A DNA stretch of 64,000 nt from Halictus rubicundus. Taxonomy: Eukaryota > Arthropoda > Insecta > Hymenoptera > Halictidae. The notes below the pieces were generated by a model. It had not been told where the DNA came from. It saw only the letters and a list, made by a program, of their open reading frames with translations, and searched no databases. This document shows, piece by piece, positions 22,669 through 36,929 of this stretch. The stretch lies in contig NW_027488623.1 in the NCBI RefSeq assembly GCF_050948215.1, positions 124,001 to 188,000 of the forward strand, given 5' to 3'. The number at the start of each line of letters is the position of its first letter. The stretch's first letter is position 1. Both the position numbers and the translations under genes were made by a program.

Positions 22669-24365
22669 GAGGATAGGATAGGATAGAGGACAGGATAGGG
22701 TAGAGGATAGGATAGGATAGAGGATAGGATAGGATAGAGGATAGGATAGTATAGAGGATAGGATAGGATAGAGGATAGGATAGGATAGAGGATAGGATAG
22801 GATAGAGGATAGGATACGATAGAGGATAGGATAGGATAGAGGATAGGAAAGGATAGATGATAGGATAGGATAGAAGATAGCATAGGATAGAGGATAGGAT
22901 AGGATAGGATAGAGGATAGGATAGGATAGATGATAGGATAGGATAGAGCATAGGATACGATAGAGGATAGGATAGGATAGAGGATAGGATAGGGCATTGT
23001 ATAGGATAGAGGATAGGATATGATAGAGGATAGGATAGGATAGAGGATAGCATAGGGGATTGGATAGGATAGAGGATAGGAGACGATATGAGGATACAAT
23101 ACGATAGAGGATAGGATAGGATAGAGGATAGGATATGATAGAGGATAGGAGAGGATAGAGGATAGGATAGGATAGATGATAGGATAGGATAGAGGATAGG
23201 ATAAGATAGCGAATTGGATAGAATAGAGAATATGATACGGTAGACGATAGGGGATTGGATCGGATACAGGATAGGAGGCGGTAGAGGATAGGATAGGATA
23301 GGATAGAGAATAGGATAGGATAGAGGATATGTTAGGATAGAGGATAGGATAGGATAGAGGACAGGATAGGGTAGAGGATAGGATAGGATAGAGGATAGGA
23401 TAGGATAGAGGATAGGATAGTATAGAGGATAGGATAGGATAGAGGATAGGATAGGATAGAGGATAGGATAGGATAGAGGATAGGATACGATAGAGGATAG
23501 GATAGGATAGAGGATAGGAAAGGATAGATGATAGGATAGGATAGAGGATAGCATAGGATAGAGGATAGGATATCATAGAGGATAGGCTAGGATAGAGGAT
23601 AGGATAGGATAGAGGATAGCATAGGGTAGAGGATAGGATAGGATAGAGGATAGGATAGGATAGAGGATAGGATAGGATAGAGGATAGGATCGGATAGAGG
23701 ATAGGATAGGATAGAGGATAGGATAGGGTAGAGGATAGGATATGATAGAGGATAGGATAGGATAGAGGATAGGATAGGATAGCGGATAGGATAGGATGAG
23801 GATAGGATAGAGGATAGGATAGGATAGAGGATAGGATAGGATAGAGGATAGGATAGGATAGAGGATAGGATAGGATAGAGGATAGGATAGGATAGAGGAT
23901 AGGATAGGATAGAGGATAGGATAGGATAGAGGATAGGATAGGGTAGAGGAAAGTATAGGATGGAGGATAAGATAGGAAGGAGGATAGGATGGGATAGTGG
24001 ATACGATAAGATAGAGGATAGGATAGGATAGAGGATACGATATGATACAGGATAGGATAGGATAGATGGTCTGATACGATAGAGGATAGGGTAGGATGGA
24101 GGATAGGATGGGATAGAGGATAGAACTCGATAGAGGATAGGATAGGATAAGGGATAGGATATGATGGAGGATAGGATTGGATAGAGGATAGGATCGGATA
24201 GAAGATAGGTTTGGATAGAGGCTAGAATAGGAGAGAGGAATAGGATAGGATAGAGGATAGGATACGATAGACGGTGGCATAAGATAGAATATAGGATAGG
24301 ATAGAGGATAGGATGGGATAGAGGATAGGATAGGATAGATGGTACGATACGATAGAGGATAGGAT
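22669..24365. repeat. Tandem 1.67-kb repeat, copy 2 (empty)
   Basis: Second copy of the unit split by the element. It matches 13505-15102 and then 22588-22688. It carries the cassette at 23234, TATCATAGAGGATAGGCTAGG near 23570, AGGATAGAACTCGATAGAGG near 24117, and the intact target site at 24274. Spacing between equivalent points after the element is removed is 1669 bp, or 1686 bp past one extra 17-bp unit. A third partial copy with the cassette and GGCTAGG landmark follows at about 24750-25450. Confidence 0.82.
24274..24278. other. Unoccupied paralogous insertion site
   Basis: Here CGATAGACG, GTGGC and ATAAGATAGAATATAGG run on without interruption. The left part equals the sequence before the element at 15089-15102 and the right part equals the sequence after it at 22588-22609. 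This is what the occupied site looked like before insertion. Confidence 0.9.
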
Positions 24366-25899
24366 ACGATAGAGGATAGAATAGGATAGAGGAAAGGATA
24401 GGATAGAGGATAGGATAGGACAGAGGGTAGGATAGGATAGAGTATGGGATAGGATTGAGGATAGGATACGGTAGAGGATAGGTTTGGATAGAAGGTAGAA
24501 TAGGATAGAGGATAGGATAGGATAGAGGATAGGATAGGATAGAGGATAGGGTAGGATAAGCGATAGGATACGATAGAGGATAGGATTGGATAGAGGATAG
24601 GATAGGATAGAGGATAGGTTTGGATAGAAGGTAGAATAGGATAGAGGATAGGATAGGATAGTGGATATGTTAGGTTGGAGGTTAGGATGGGATAGAGGAT
24701 AGGATAAGATGGAGGATAGGATAGGATAGGATAGAGGATAGGATATGATAGAATAGGATAGAGGATAGCATAGGGGATTGGATAGGATAGAGGATAGGAG
24801 ACGATATGAGGATACAATAGGATAGAGGATAGGATAGGATAGAGGATAGGATATGATAGAGGATAGGAGAGGATAGAGGATAGGATAGGATAGATGATAG
24901 GATAGGATAGAGGATAGGATAAGATAGCGAATTGGATAGAATAGAGAATATGATACGGTAGACGATAGGGGAATGGATCGGATACAGGATAGGAGGCGGT
25001 AGAGGATAGGATAGGATAGGATAGAGAATAGGATAGGATAGAGGATAAGTTAGGATAGAGGATAGGATAGGATAGAGGACAGGATAGGGTAGAGGATAGG
25101 ATAGGATAGAGGATAGGATAGGATAGAGGATAGGATAGTATAGAGGATAGGATAGGATAGAGGATAGGATAGGATAGAGGATAGCATAGGATAGAGGATA
25201 GGATACGATAGAGGATAGGATAGGATAGAGGATAGGAAAGGATAGATGATAGGATAGGATAGAGGATAGCATAGGATAGAGGATAGGATATCATAGAGGA
25301 TAGGCTAGGATAGAGGATAGGATAGGATAGAGGATAGGATAGGGTAGAGGATAGGATAGGATAGAGGATAGGATAGGATAGAGGATAGGATAGGATAGAG
25401 GATAGGATCGGATAGAGGATAGGATAGGATAGAGGATAGGATAGGGTAGAGGATAGGATATGATAGAGGATAGGATAGGATGGAGGATAGGATCGGATAG
25501 AGGATAGGATAGGGGATTGGGTAGGATAGAGTATAGGATAGGATAGAGGATAGGATACGATAGAGGATAGGATAGAGGATACGATAGGATAGGATAGAGG
25601 ATAGGATAGGATAGAGGATTGGATAGGATAGAGGATAGGATATGATAGAGGATAGGATAGGATAGAGGATAGGATAGGATAGATGATCGGATAGGATAGA
25701 GGATAGGATAAGATGGAGGATAGGATAGGATAGAGGATAGGATAGGATAGAGGATAGGATCGGATAGAGGATAGGATAGGTGATCGGATAGGATAGAGGA
25801 TAGGACAGGATAGGATAGAGAATAGGATAGGATAGAGGATAGGTTAGGATAGAGGATAGGATAGGATAGAGGATAGGATAGGGTAGAGGATAGGATAGG

Positions 25900-26680
25900 A
25901 TAGAGGATAGGATAGGATAGAGGATAGGATCGGATAGAGGATAGGATAGGGGATTGGATAGGATAGAGGATAGGATAGGATAGAGGATACGATAGGATAG
26001 GATAGAGGATAGGATAGGATAGAGGATAGGATAGGATAGAGGATAGGATATGATAGAGGATAGGATAGGATAGAGGATAGGAAAGGATACAGGATAGGAT
26101 AGGATAGAGGATAGGATACGATAGAGGATACGAAAGGATAGGATACAGGGTAGAATAGGATAGGGGATAGGATAGGATAGAGGATAGGATAGAATAGAGA
26201 ATATGATACGGTAGACGATGGGGGATTGGATCGGATACAGGATAGGAGGCGGTAGAGGATAGGATAGGATAGGATAGAGAATAGGATAGGATAGAGGATA
26301 TGTTAGCATAGAGGATAGGATAGGATAGAGGACAGGATAGGGTAGAGGATAGGATAGGATAGAGGATAGGATAGTATAGAGGATAGGATAGGATAGAGGA
26401 TAGGATAGGATAGAGGATAGGATAGGATAGAGGATAGGATACGATAGAGGATAGGATAGGATAGAGGATAGGATCGGATAGAGGATAGGATAGGGGATTG
26501 GATAGGATAGAGTATAGGATAGGATAGAGGATAGGATACGATAGAGGATAGGATAGAGGATACGATAGGATAGGATAGAGGATAGGATAGGATAGAGGAT
26601 TGGATAGGATAGAGGATAGGATATGATAGAGGATAGGATAGGATAGAGGATAGGATAGGATAGATGATCGGATAGGATAG
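25900..26680. repeat. Higher-order repeat R2, copy 1
   Basis: Matches about 26852-27632 at an offset of 952 bp. Cassettes are at 26205 and 27157, and GGGGATTGG landmarks at 25951 and 26903. The repeated part covers about 780 bp; the intervening 170 bp differ. Confidence 0.78.
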
Positions 26681-26851
26681 AGAATAGGATAGGATAGAGG
26701 ATAGGATACGATAGAGGATAGGATATGATAGAGGATAGGATAGGGTAGAGGATAGGATAGGATAGAGGCTAGGATAGGATAGAGGATAGGATAGGATAGA
26801 GGATACGATAGGATAGGATAGAGGATAGGATAGGATAGAGGATAGGAAAGG

Positions 26852-27632
26852 ATAGAGGATAGGATAGGATAGAGGATAGGATCGGATAGAGGATAGGATA
26901 GGGGATTGGATAGGATAGAGGATAGGATAGGATAGAGGATACGATAGGATAGGATAGAGGATAGGATAGGATAGAGGATAGGATAGGATAGAGGATAGGA
27001 TATGATAGAGGATAGGATAGGATAGAGGATAGGAAAGGATACAGGATAGGATAGGATAGAGGATAGGATACGATAGAGGATACGAAAGGATAGGATACAG
27101 GGTAGAATAGGATAGGGGATAGGATAGGATAGAGGATAGGATAGAATAGAGAATATGATACGGTAGACGATGGGGGATTGGATCGGATACAGGATAGGAG
27201 GCGGTAGAGGATAGGATAGGATAGGATAGAGAATAGGATAGGATAGAGGATATGTTAGCATAGAGGATAGGATAGGATAGAGGACAGGATAGGGTAGAGG
27301 ATAGGATAGGATAGAGGATAGGATAGTATAGAGGATAGGATAGGATAGAGGATAGGATAGGATAGAGGATAGGATAGGATAGAGGATAGGATACGATAGA
27401 GGATAGGATAGGATAGAGGATAGGATCGGATAGAGGATAGGATAGGGGATTGGATAGGATAGAGTATAGGATAGGATAGAGGATAGGATACGATAGAGGA
27501 TAGGATAGAGGATACGATAGGATAGGATAGAGGATAGGATAGGATAGAGGATTGGATAGGATAGAGGATAGGATATGATAGAGGATAGGATAGGATAGAG
27601 GATAGGATAGGATAGATGATCGGATAGGATAG
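26852..27632. repeat. Higher-order repeat R2, copy 2
   Basis: Second copy of 25900-26680 with cassette at 27157. Divergence resumes near 27632, where copy 2 reads GATAGGGGATAGG and copy 1 GATAGAGAATAGG. Confidence 0.78.
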
Positions 27633-29379
27633 GGGATAGGATAAGATGGAGGATACGATAGGATAGAGGATAGGATAGGATAGAGGATAGGATCGGATAG
27701 AGGATAGGATAGGGGATTGGATAGGATAGAGGATAGGACAGGATAGGATAGAGAATAGGATAGGATAGAGGATAGGTTAGGATAGAGGATAGGATAGGAT
27801 AGAGGATAGGATAGGGTAGAGGATAGGATAGGATAGAGGATAGGATAGGATAAAGGATAGGATCGGATAGAGGATAGGATGGGGGATTGGATAGGATAGA
27901 GGATAGGATAGGATAGAGGATACGATAGGATAGGGTAGAGGATAGGATAGGATAGAGGATAGGATTGGATAGAGGATAGGATAGGATAGAGGATAGGATA
28001 GGATAGGATAGAGGATAGGATAGGATAGAGAATACGATAGGATAGAGGATAGGATATGATAGAGGATAGGATAGGATAGAGGATAGGATAGGATAGAGGA
28101 TAGGATAGGATAGAGGATAGGATAGGATAGGTGATCGGATAGGATAGAGGATAGGATAAGATGGAGGATAGGATAGGATAGAGGATAGGATAGGATAGAG
28201 GATACGATCGGATAGAGGATAGGATAGGTGATTGGATAGGATAGAGGATAGGACAGGATAGGATAGAGAATAGGATAGGATAGAGGATAGGTTAGGATAG
28301 AGGATAGGATAGGATAGAGGATAGGATAGGGTAGAGGATAGGATAGGATAGAGGATAGGATAGGATAGAGGATAGGATCGGATAGAGGATAGGATAGGGG
28401 ATTGGATAGGATAGAGGATAGGATAGGCTAGAGGATAGGATCGGATAGAGGATAGGATAGGATAGAGGATAGGATAGGATGGAGGATAGGATCGGATAGA
28501 GGATAGGATAGGGGATTGGATAGGATAGCGTATAGGATAGGATAGAGGATAGGATACGATAGAGGATAGGATAGAGGATACGATAGGATAGGATAGAGGA
28601 TAGGATAGGATAGAGGATTGGATAGGATGGAGGATAGGATCGGATAGAGGATAGGATAGGATAGAGGATAGGATATGATAGAGGATAGGATAGGATAGAG
28701 GATAGGATAGGATAGAGGATAGGATAGGATAGAGGATAGGATAGGATGGAGGATAGGATCGGATAGAGGATAGGATAGGGGATTGGATAGGATAGAGTAT
28801 AGGATAGGATAGAGGATAGGATACGATAGAGGATAGGATAGAGGATACGATAGGATAGGATAGAGGATAGGATAGGATAGAGGATTGGATAGGATAGAGG
28901 ATAGGATATGATAGAGGATAGGATAGGATAGAGGATAGGATAGGATAGAGGATAGGATCGGATAGAGGATAGGATAGGGGATTGGATAGGATAGAGGATA
29001 GGATAGGATAGAGGATACGATAGGATAGGATAGAGGATAGGATAGGATAGAGGATAGGATAGGATAGAGGATAGGATAGGATAGAGAATAGGATAGGATA
29101 GAGGATAGGATAGAGGATTGGATAGTATAGAGGGTAGGATAGGATAGAGGATAGGAAAGGATACAGGATAGGATAGGATAGAGGATAGGATAAGATAGAG
29201 GATATAATAGGATAGAGGATAGGATAGGATAGAGGATTGGATAGGATAGAGGATACGATATGACAGAGGATAAGATAGGATAGAGGATAGGACAGGATAG
29301 ATGATAGGATAGGATAGAGGATAGGATAAGATAGAGGATTTGATAGGATAGAGGATAAGATACGATAGAGGATACGAAA

Positions 29380-30375
29380 GGATAGGATAGAGGATAGTAT
29401 AGGATGGACGATAAGGTGGGGTGGAGGACAGGATGGGATTGAGGATACGATAAGATAGAGGACAGGATAGGATAGAGGATAGGATAGGATAGAGGATAGG
29501 ATAGGACAGAGGATAGGATAGGATAGAGGATAGGATAGGATAGATGATAGGATAGAGAATAGGATAGGGTAGATGATGTTATAGTAAAGAGGATAGGATA
29601 CGATAGCGGATACGATATTATAGAGGATAGGATAGGATAGGATAGAGAATAGGATAGGATAGAGGATAGGTTAGGATAGATGATACGATAGGAAAGGATA
29701 GAGGATACGATAGGATAGAGGATAGCATAGGATAGAGGATAGGATAGGATAGGATAGAGGATAGGATAGGATAGAGCATAGGATACGATAGAGGATAGGA
29801 TAGGGGATTGGATAGGATAGAGGATAGGATAGGATAGAGGATAGGATATGATAGAGGATAGGAGAGGATAGAGGATAGGATAGGATAGATGATAGGATAG
29901 GATAGAGGATAGGATAGGATAGGGGATGGGATAGGATAGAGGATAGGATACGATAGAGAATATGATACGGTAGACGATAGGGGATTGGATCGGATACAGG
30001 ATAGGAGGCGGTAGAGGATAGGATAGGATAGGATAGAGAATAGGATAGGATAGAGGATAGGTTAGGATAGATGATGGGATAGGATAGAGGACAGGATAGG
30101 GTAGAGGATAGGATAGGATAGAGGATAGGATAGCATAGAGGATAGGATACGATAGAGGATACGATAGGAAAGGATAGAGGATAGGATACGATAGAGGATA
30201 CGATAGGAAAGGATAGAGGATAGGATAGGATAGAGGATAGCATAGGATAGAGGATAGGATAGGATAGGATAGAGGATAGGATAGGATAGAGCATAGGATA
30301 CGATAGAGGATAGGATAGGGTATTGGATAGGATAGAGGATAGGATAGAATAGAGGATACGATATGATAGAAGATA
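29380..30375. repeat. Higher-order repeat R3, copy 1
   Basis: Matches about 33655-34645 at an offset of 4271-4276 bp; the change of about 5 bp fits one GGATA pentamer. Landmarks are GATAAGGTGGGGTGG, AGATGATGTTATAG and the cassette (29964 and 34235). Confidence 0.78.
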
Positions 30376-30824
30376 GGATAGGATAGAGGATAGGAGAGGG
30401 GTTTGGATAGGATAAAGGATAGGATAGGATAGAGGATAGGATAGGATAGGATAGGATAGAGGATAGGATACGATAGAGGACAGGATACGATAGAGCATAC
30501 GAAAGGATAGGATAGAGGGTAGGATAGGATAGAGGATAGGATAGGATAGAGGATAGGATTGGATAGAGGATAGGACATGATAGAGGATAGGATTGGATAG
30601 AGGATAGGATAGGTTAGAGGATAGGATAGAGGATACGATAGGATAGGATAGAGGATACGATAGGATACTATAGAGGATAGGATAGGATAGGGGATAGGAT
30701 AGGATAGAGGATAGGATAGGATAGAGGATAGGATAGGATAGAGGATAGGATAGGATAGAGGATAGGATAGGATAGAGGATAGGATACGATAGAGGATAGG
30801 ATAGGATAGAGGATAGGATAGGAT

Positions 30825-32055
30825 AGAGGATAGGATAGGATAGCGGAAAGGATAGGATAGAGTATAGAATAGGATAGAGGAAATGATAGGATAGATGCTA
30901 GGATATGATAGAGAATAGGATAGAGGATGGGATAGGACTGAGGATAGGATAGGATATTGAATAGGATAGGATAGATGATATTATAGGAAAGAGGATAGGA
31001 TATGATAGAGGATACGATATTATAGAGGATAGGATAGGATACAGGATCGGATAGAATAGAGGATTGGATAGCATACAGGATACGATAGGATAGAGGATAG
31101 GTTAGGGGATTGGATAGGATAGACGATAGGATAGGATAGAGGTTAGGATAGGATAGGGGATAGGATAGGATAGAGGATAGGATAGGATAGAGGATAGGAT
31201 AGGATAGAGGATAGGATAGGATGGAGGATAGGATCGGATAGAGGATAGGATAGGGGATTGGATAGGATAGAGGATAGTATAGAGGATAGGATAGGATAGA
31301 GGATAGGATAGGATAGAGGATAGGATATGATAGAGGATAGGAAAGGATAGAGGATAGGATAGGATAGAGGATAGCATAGGATAGAGGATAGGATAGGATA
31401 GGATAGAGGATAGGATAGGATAGGGGATAGGATAGGATAGAGCATAGGATACGATAGAGGATAGGATAGGGGATAGGATAGGATAGAGGATAGGATAGGA
31501 TAGAGGATAGGATATGATAGAGGATAGGAGAGGATAGAGGATTGGATAGGATAGAGGATAGGATAGGATAGAGGATAGGATAAGATAGAAGATAGGATAG
31601 GATAGAGGATAGGAGAGGGGTTTGGATAGGATAAAGGATAGGATAGGATAGAGGATAGGATAGGATAGGATAGGATAGAGGATAGTTTACGATAGAGGAC
31701 AGGATACGATAGAGCATACGAAAGGATAGGATAGAGGGTAGGATAGGATAGAGGATAGGATAGGATAGAGGATAGGATTGGATAGAGGATAGGACATGAT
31801 AGAGGATAGGATTGGATAGAGGATAGGATAGGTTAGAGGATAGGATAGAGGATACGATAGGATAGGATAGAGGATACGATAGGATACTATAGAGGATAGG
31901 ATAGGATAGAGGATTGGATAGGATAGAGGATAGGATATGATAGAGGATAGGATATGATAGAGGATAGGATAGGATAGAGGATAGGATAGGATAGAGGATA
32001 GGATACGATAGAGGATAGGATAGGATAGAGGATAGGATAGGATAGAGGATAGGAA
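30825..32055. repeat. Higher-order repeat R4, copy 1
   Basis: Matches about 35132-36362 at a constant offset of 4307 bp. Checked landmarks are AGCGGAAAGG (30842 and 35149) and GGTTAGAGG (31831 and 36138). A small difference is GATAGTTTACG at about 31682 against GATAGGATACG. Confidence 0.78.
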
Positions 32056-33654
32056 AGGATAGAGGATAGGATAGGATAGAGGATAGCATAGGATAGAGGA
32101 TAGGATATTATAGAGGATAGGAGAGGATAGAGGATAGGATAGGATAGAGGATAGGATAGGATAGGGGATAGGATAGGATAGAGCATAGGATACGATAGAG
32201 GATAGGACAGAGGATAGGATAGGATAGAGGATAGGATAGGATAGAGTATAGGATATGATAGAGGATAGGATAGGATAGAGGATAGGACAGGATAGATGAT
32301 AGGATAGGATAGAGGATAGGATAAGATAGAGGATGGGATAGGATAGAGGATAGGATACGATAGAGGATACGAAAGGATAGGATAGAGGGTAGGATAGGAT
32401 AGAGGATAGGATAGGATAGAGGATAGGATATGATAGAGGATAGGAGACGAAAGAGGATAGGATTGGATAGAGAATAGGATAGAGGATAGGATAAGATAGA
32501 GGATAGGATACGATAGAGGATACGATAGGTTAGAGGATGGGATAGGGGATTGGATAGGATAGAGGATAGGATAGGATAGAGGATAGGAAAGGATGGAGGA
32601 TAGGATCGGATAGAGGATAGGATAGGGGATTGGATAGGATAGAGGATAGGATAGGATAGAGGATAGGATACGATAGAGGATACGATAGGATAGAGGATGG
32701 GATAGGGGATTGGATAGGATAGAGGATAGGAGACGATATGAGGATAGGATAGGATAGAGAATAGGATATTATAGATGATATTATAGGAAAGAGGATAGGA
32801 TATGATAGAGGATCGGATAGGATAGAGGATTGGATAGGATAGAGGATACGATAGGATGGAGGATACGATAGGATAGGGTAGAGGATAGGATAGGATAGAG
32901 GATAGGATAGGATAGAGGATAGGATAGGATAGAGGATAGGATAGGATAGAGGATAGGATAGGATAGAGGATAGGATAGGATAGAGGATAGGATACGATAG
33001 AGGATAGGATAGGATAGAGGATAGGATAGGATAGAGGATAGGATAGGATAGAGGATAGGATAGGATAGAGGATAGGATAGGATAGAGGATAGGATACCAT
33101 AGAGGATACCATAGGATAGGATAGAGGATAGGATAGGATAGAGGATAGGATAGGATAGAGGATAGGAAAGGATAGAGGATAGGATAGGATAGAGGATAGC
33201 ATAGGATAGAGCATAGGATACGATAGAGGATAGGATAGAGGATGGGATAGGACTGAGGATAGGATAGGATATTGAATAGGATAGGATAGATGATATTATA
33301 GGAAAGAGGATAGGATATGATAGAGGATACGATATTATAGAGGATAGGATAGGATAGAGGATCCGATAGAATAGAGGATTGGATAGGATACAGGATACGA
33401 TAGGATAGAGGATAGGTTAGGGGATTGGATAGGATAGACGATAGGATAGGATAGAGGATAGGATAGGATAGGGGATAGGATAAGATAGAGGATATGATAG
33501 GATAGAGGATAGGATATGATAGAGGATAGGATAGAGGATAGGATAGGATAGAGGATAGAGGATAGGATGGGGGATTGGTAGGTTACAGGATAGGATAGGA
33601 TAGAGAATAGGATAGGGGATTGGATAGGATAGAGGATAGGATTGGATAGAGGAT

Positions 33655-34645
33655 ATTATAGGATAGAGGATAGTATAGGATGGAGGATAAGGTGGGGTGG
33701 AGGACAGGATGGGATTGAGGATACGATAAGATAGAGGACAGGATAGGATAGAGGATAGGATAGGATAGAGGATAGGATAGGACAGAGGATAGGATAGGAT
33801 AGAGGATAGGATAGGATAGATGATAGGATAGAGAATAGGATAGGGTAGATGATGTTATAGTAAAGAGGATAGGATACGATAGCGGATACGATATTATAGA
33901 GGATAGGATAGGATAGAGAATAGGATAGGATAGAGGATAGGTTAGGATAGATGATACGATAGGAAAGGATAGAGGATACGATAGGATAGAGGATAGCATA
34001 GGATAGAGGATAGGATAGGATAGGATAGAGGATAGGATAGGATAGAGCATAGGATACGATAGAGGATAGGATAGGGGATTGGATAGGATAGAGGATAGGA
34101 TAGGATAGAGGATAGGATATGATAGAGGATAGGAGAGGATAGAGGATAGGATAGGATAGATGATAGGATAGGATAGAGGATAGGATAGGATAGAGGATGG
34201 GATAGGATAGAGGATAGGATACGATAGAGAATATGATACGGTAGACGATAGGGGATTGGATCGGATACAGGATAGGAGGCGGTAGAGGATAGGATAGGAT
34301 AGGATAGAGAATAGGATAGGATAGAGGATAGGTTAGGATAGATGATAGGATAGGATAGAGGACAGGATAGGGTAGAGGATAGGATAGGATAGAGGATAGG
34401 ATAGCATAGAGGATAGGATACGATAGAGGATACGATAGGAAAGGATAGAGGATAGGATACGATAGAGGATACGATAGGAAAGGATAGAGGATAGGATAGG
34501 ATAGAGGATAGCATAGGATAGAGGATAGGATAGGATAGGATAGAGGATAGGATAGGATAGAGCATAGGATACGATAGAGGATAGGATAGGGTATTGGATA
34601 GGATAGAGGATAGGATAGAATAGAGGATACGATATGATAGATGAT
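33655..34645. repeat. Higher-order repeat R3, copy 2
   Basis: Second copy of 29380-30375. It ends where the sequence switches to a left-arm type block at about 34630. Confidence 0.78.
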
Positions 34646-34775
34646 AGGATAGGATGGATGGTAGGAGACGATAGAGGATAGGATAGGATGGAGGATAGGA
34701 TGGGATGGAGGATAGGATAAGATAGAGGATAGGATAGGTCAGAGGATAGTATAGGATAGAGGATAGGATAGGATA
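34630..34775. repeat. Left-arm type block displaced into the right arm
   Basis: About 145 bp carrying GGATGGATGGTAGGAGACG, GGATGGGATGGAGG and GATAGGTCAGAGGATAG in order. This combination otherwise occurs only in the left arm (for example about 139-260, 3641-3770, 4805-4930 and 9835-9960), about 25 kb or more away once the element is included. Confidence 0.75.
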
Positions 34776-35131
34776 GTGGATAGGATAGGATAGAGGATAG
34801 GATAGGATAGAGGATAGGATAGGATAGAGGATAGGATACCATAGAGGATACCATAGGATAGGATAGAGGATAGGATAGGATAGAGGATAGGATAGGATAG
34901 AGGATAGGAAAGGATAGAGGATAGGATAGGATAGAGGATAGCATAGGATAGAGGATAGGATAGGATAGGATAGAGGATAGGATAGGATAGGGGATAGGAT
35001 AGGATAGAGCATAGGATACGATAGAGGATAGGATAGGGGATAGGATAGGATAGAGGATAGGATAGGATAGAGGATAGTATAGGATAGGGGATAGGATAGG
35101 ATAGAGCATAGGATACGATAGAGGATAGGAT

Positions 35132-36362
35132 AGAGGATAGGATAGGATAGCGGAAAGGATAGGATAGAGTATAGAATAGGATAGAGGAAATGATAGGATA
35201 GATGCTAGGATATGATAGAGAATAGGATAGAGGATGGGATAGGACTGAGGATAGGATAGGATATTGAATAGGATAGGATAGATGATATTATAGGAAAGAG
35301 GATAGGATATGATAGAGGATACGATATTATAGAGGATAGGATAGGATAGAGGATCGGATAGAATAGAGGATTGGATAGCATACAGGATACGATAGGATAG
35401 AGGATAGGTTAGGGGATTGGATAGGATAGACGATAGGATAGGATAGAGGTTAGGATAGGATAGGGGATAGGATAGGATAGAGGATAGGATAGGATAGAGG
35501 ATAGGATAGGATAGAGGATAGGATAGGATGGAGGATAGGATCGGATAGAGGATAGGATAGGGGATTGGATAGGATAGAGGATAGTATAGAGGATAGGATA
35601 GGATAGAGGATAGGATAGGATAGAGGATAGGATAGGATAGAGGATAGGAAAGGATAGAGGATAGGATAGGATAGAGGATAGCATAGGATAGAGGATAGGA
35701 TAGGATAGGATAGAGGATAGGATAGGATAGGGGATAGGATAGGATAGAGCATAGGATACGATAGAGGATAGGATAGGGGATAGGATAGGATAGAGGATAG
35801 GATAGGATAGAGGATAGGATATGATAGAGGATAGGAGAGGATAGAGGATTGGATAGGATAGAGGATAGGATAGGATAGAGGATAGGATAAGATAGAAGAT
35901 AGGATAGGATAGAGGATAGGAGGGGGGTTTGGATAGGATAAAGGATAGGATAGGATAGAGGATAGGATAGGATAGGATAGGATAGAGGATAGGATACGAT
36001 AGAGGACAGGATACGATAGAGCATACGAAAGGATAGGATAGAGGGTAGGATAGGATAGAGGATAGGATAGGATAGAGGATAGGATTGGATAGAGGATAGG
36101 ACATGATAGAGGATAGGATTGGATAGAGGATAGGATAGGTTAGAGGATAGGATAGAGGATACGATAGGATAGGATAGAGGATACGATAGGATACTATAGA
36201 GGATAGGATAGGATAGAGGATTGGATAGGATAGAGGATAGGATATGATAGAGGATAGGATATGATAGAGGATAGGATAGGATAGAGGATAGGATAGGATA
36301 GAGGATAGGATACGATAGAGGATAGGATAGGATAGAGGATAGGATAGGATAGAGGATAGGAT
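35132..36362. repeat. Higher-order repeat R4, copy 2
   Basis: Second copy of 30825-32055. A third, internally deleted copy starts at once: AGCGGAAAGG recurs at 36368, 1219 bp after 35149, and jumps from the position equivalent to about 35710 to that of about 35880. Confidence 0.78.
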
Positions 36363-36929
36363 AGGATAGCGGAAAGGATAGGATAGAGTATAGAATAGGA
36401 TAGAGGAAATGATAGGATAGATGCTAGGATATGATAGAGAATAGGATAGAGGATGTGATAGGACTGAGGATAGGATAGGATATTGAATAGGATAGGATAG
36501 ATGATATTATAGGAAAGAGGATAGGATATGATAGAGGATACGATATTATAGAGGATAGGATAGGATAGAGGATCGGATAGAATAGAGGATTGGATAGCAT
36601 ACAGGATACGATAGGATAGAGGATAGGTTAGGGGATTGGATAGGATAGACGATAGGATAGGATAGAGGTTAGGATAGGATAGGGGATAGGATAGGATAGA
36701 GGATAGGATAGGATAGAGGATAGGATAGGATAGAGGATAGGATAGGATGGAGGATAGGATCGGATAGAGGATAGGATAGGGGATTGGATAGGATAGAGGA
36801 TAGTATAGAGGATAGGATAGGATAGAGGATAGGATAGGATAGAGGATAGGATAGGATAGAGGATAGGAAAGGATAGAGGATAGGATAGGATAGAGGATAC
36901 CATAGGATAGAGGATAGGATAGGATAGGA

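Noticed and set aside
22413..23576. 387-codon minus-strand frame joining satellite peptide to LTR sequence
   Set aside because: Its first part is satellite and its last part is LTR untranslated sequence. The join was created by the insertion.
24750..25450. Second retrotransposon remnant or solo LTR in the right arm
   Set aside because: I scanned for LTR sequence outside 15103-22587 and saw only satellite variants; this stretch is a partial third copy of the 1.67-kb repeat.
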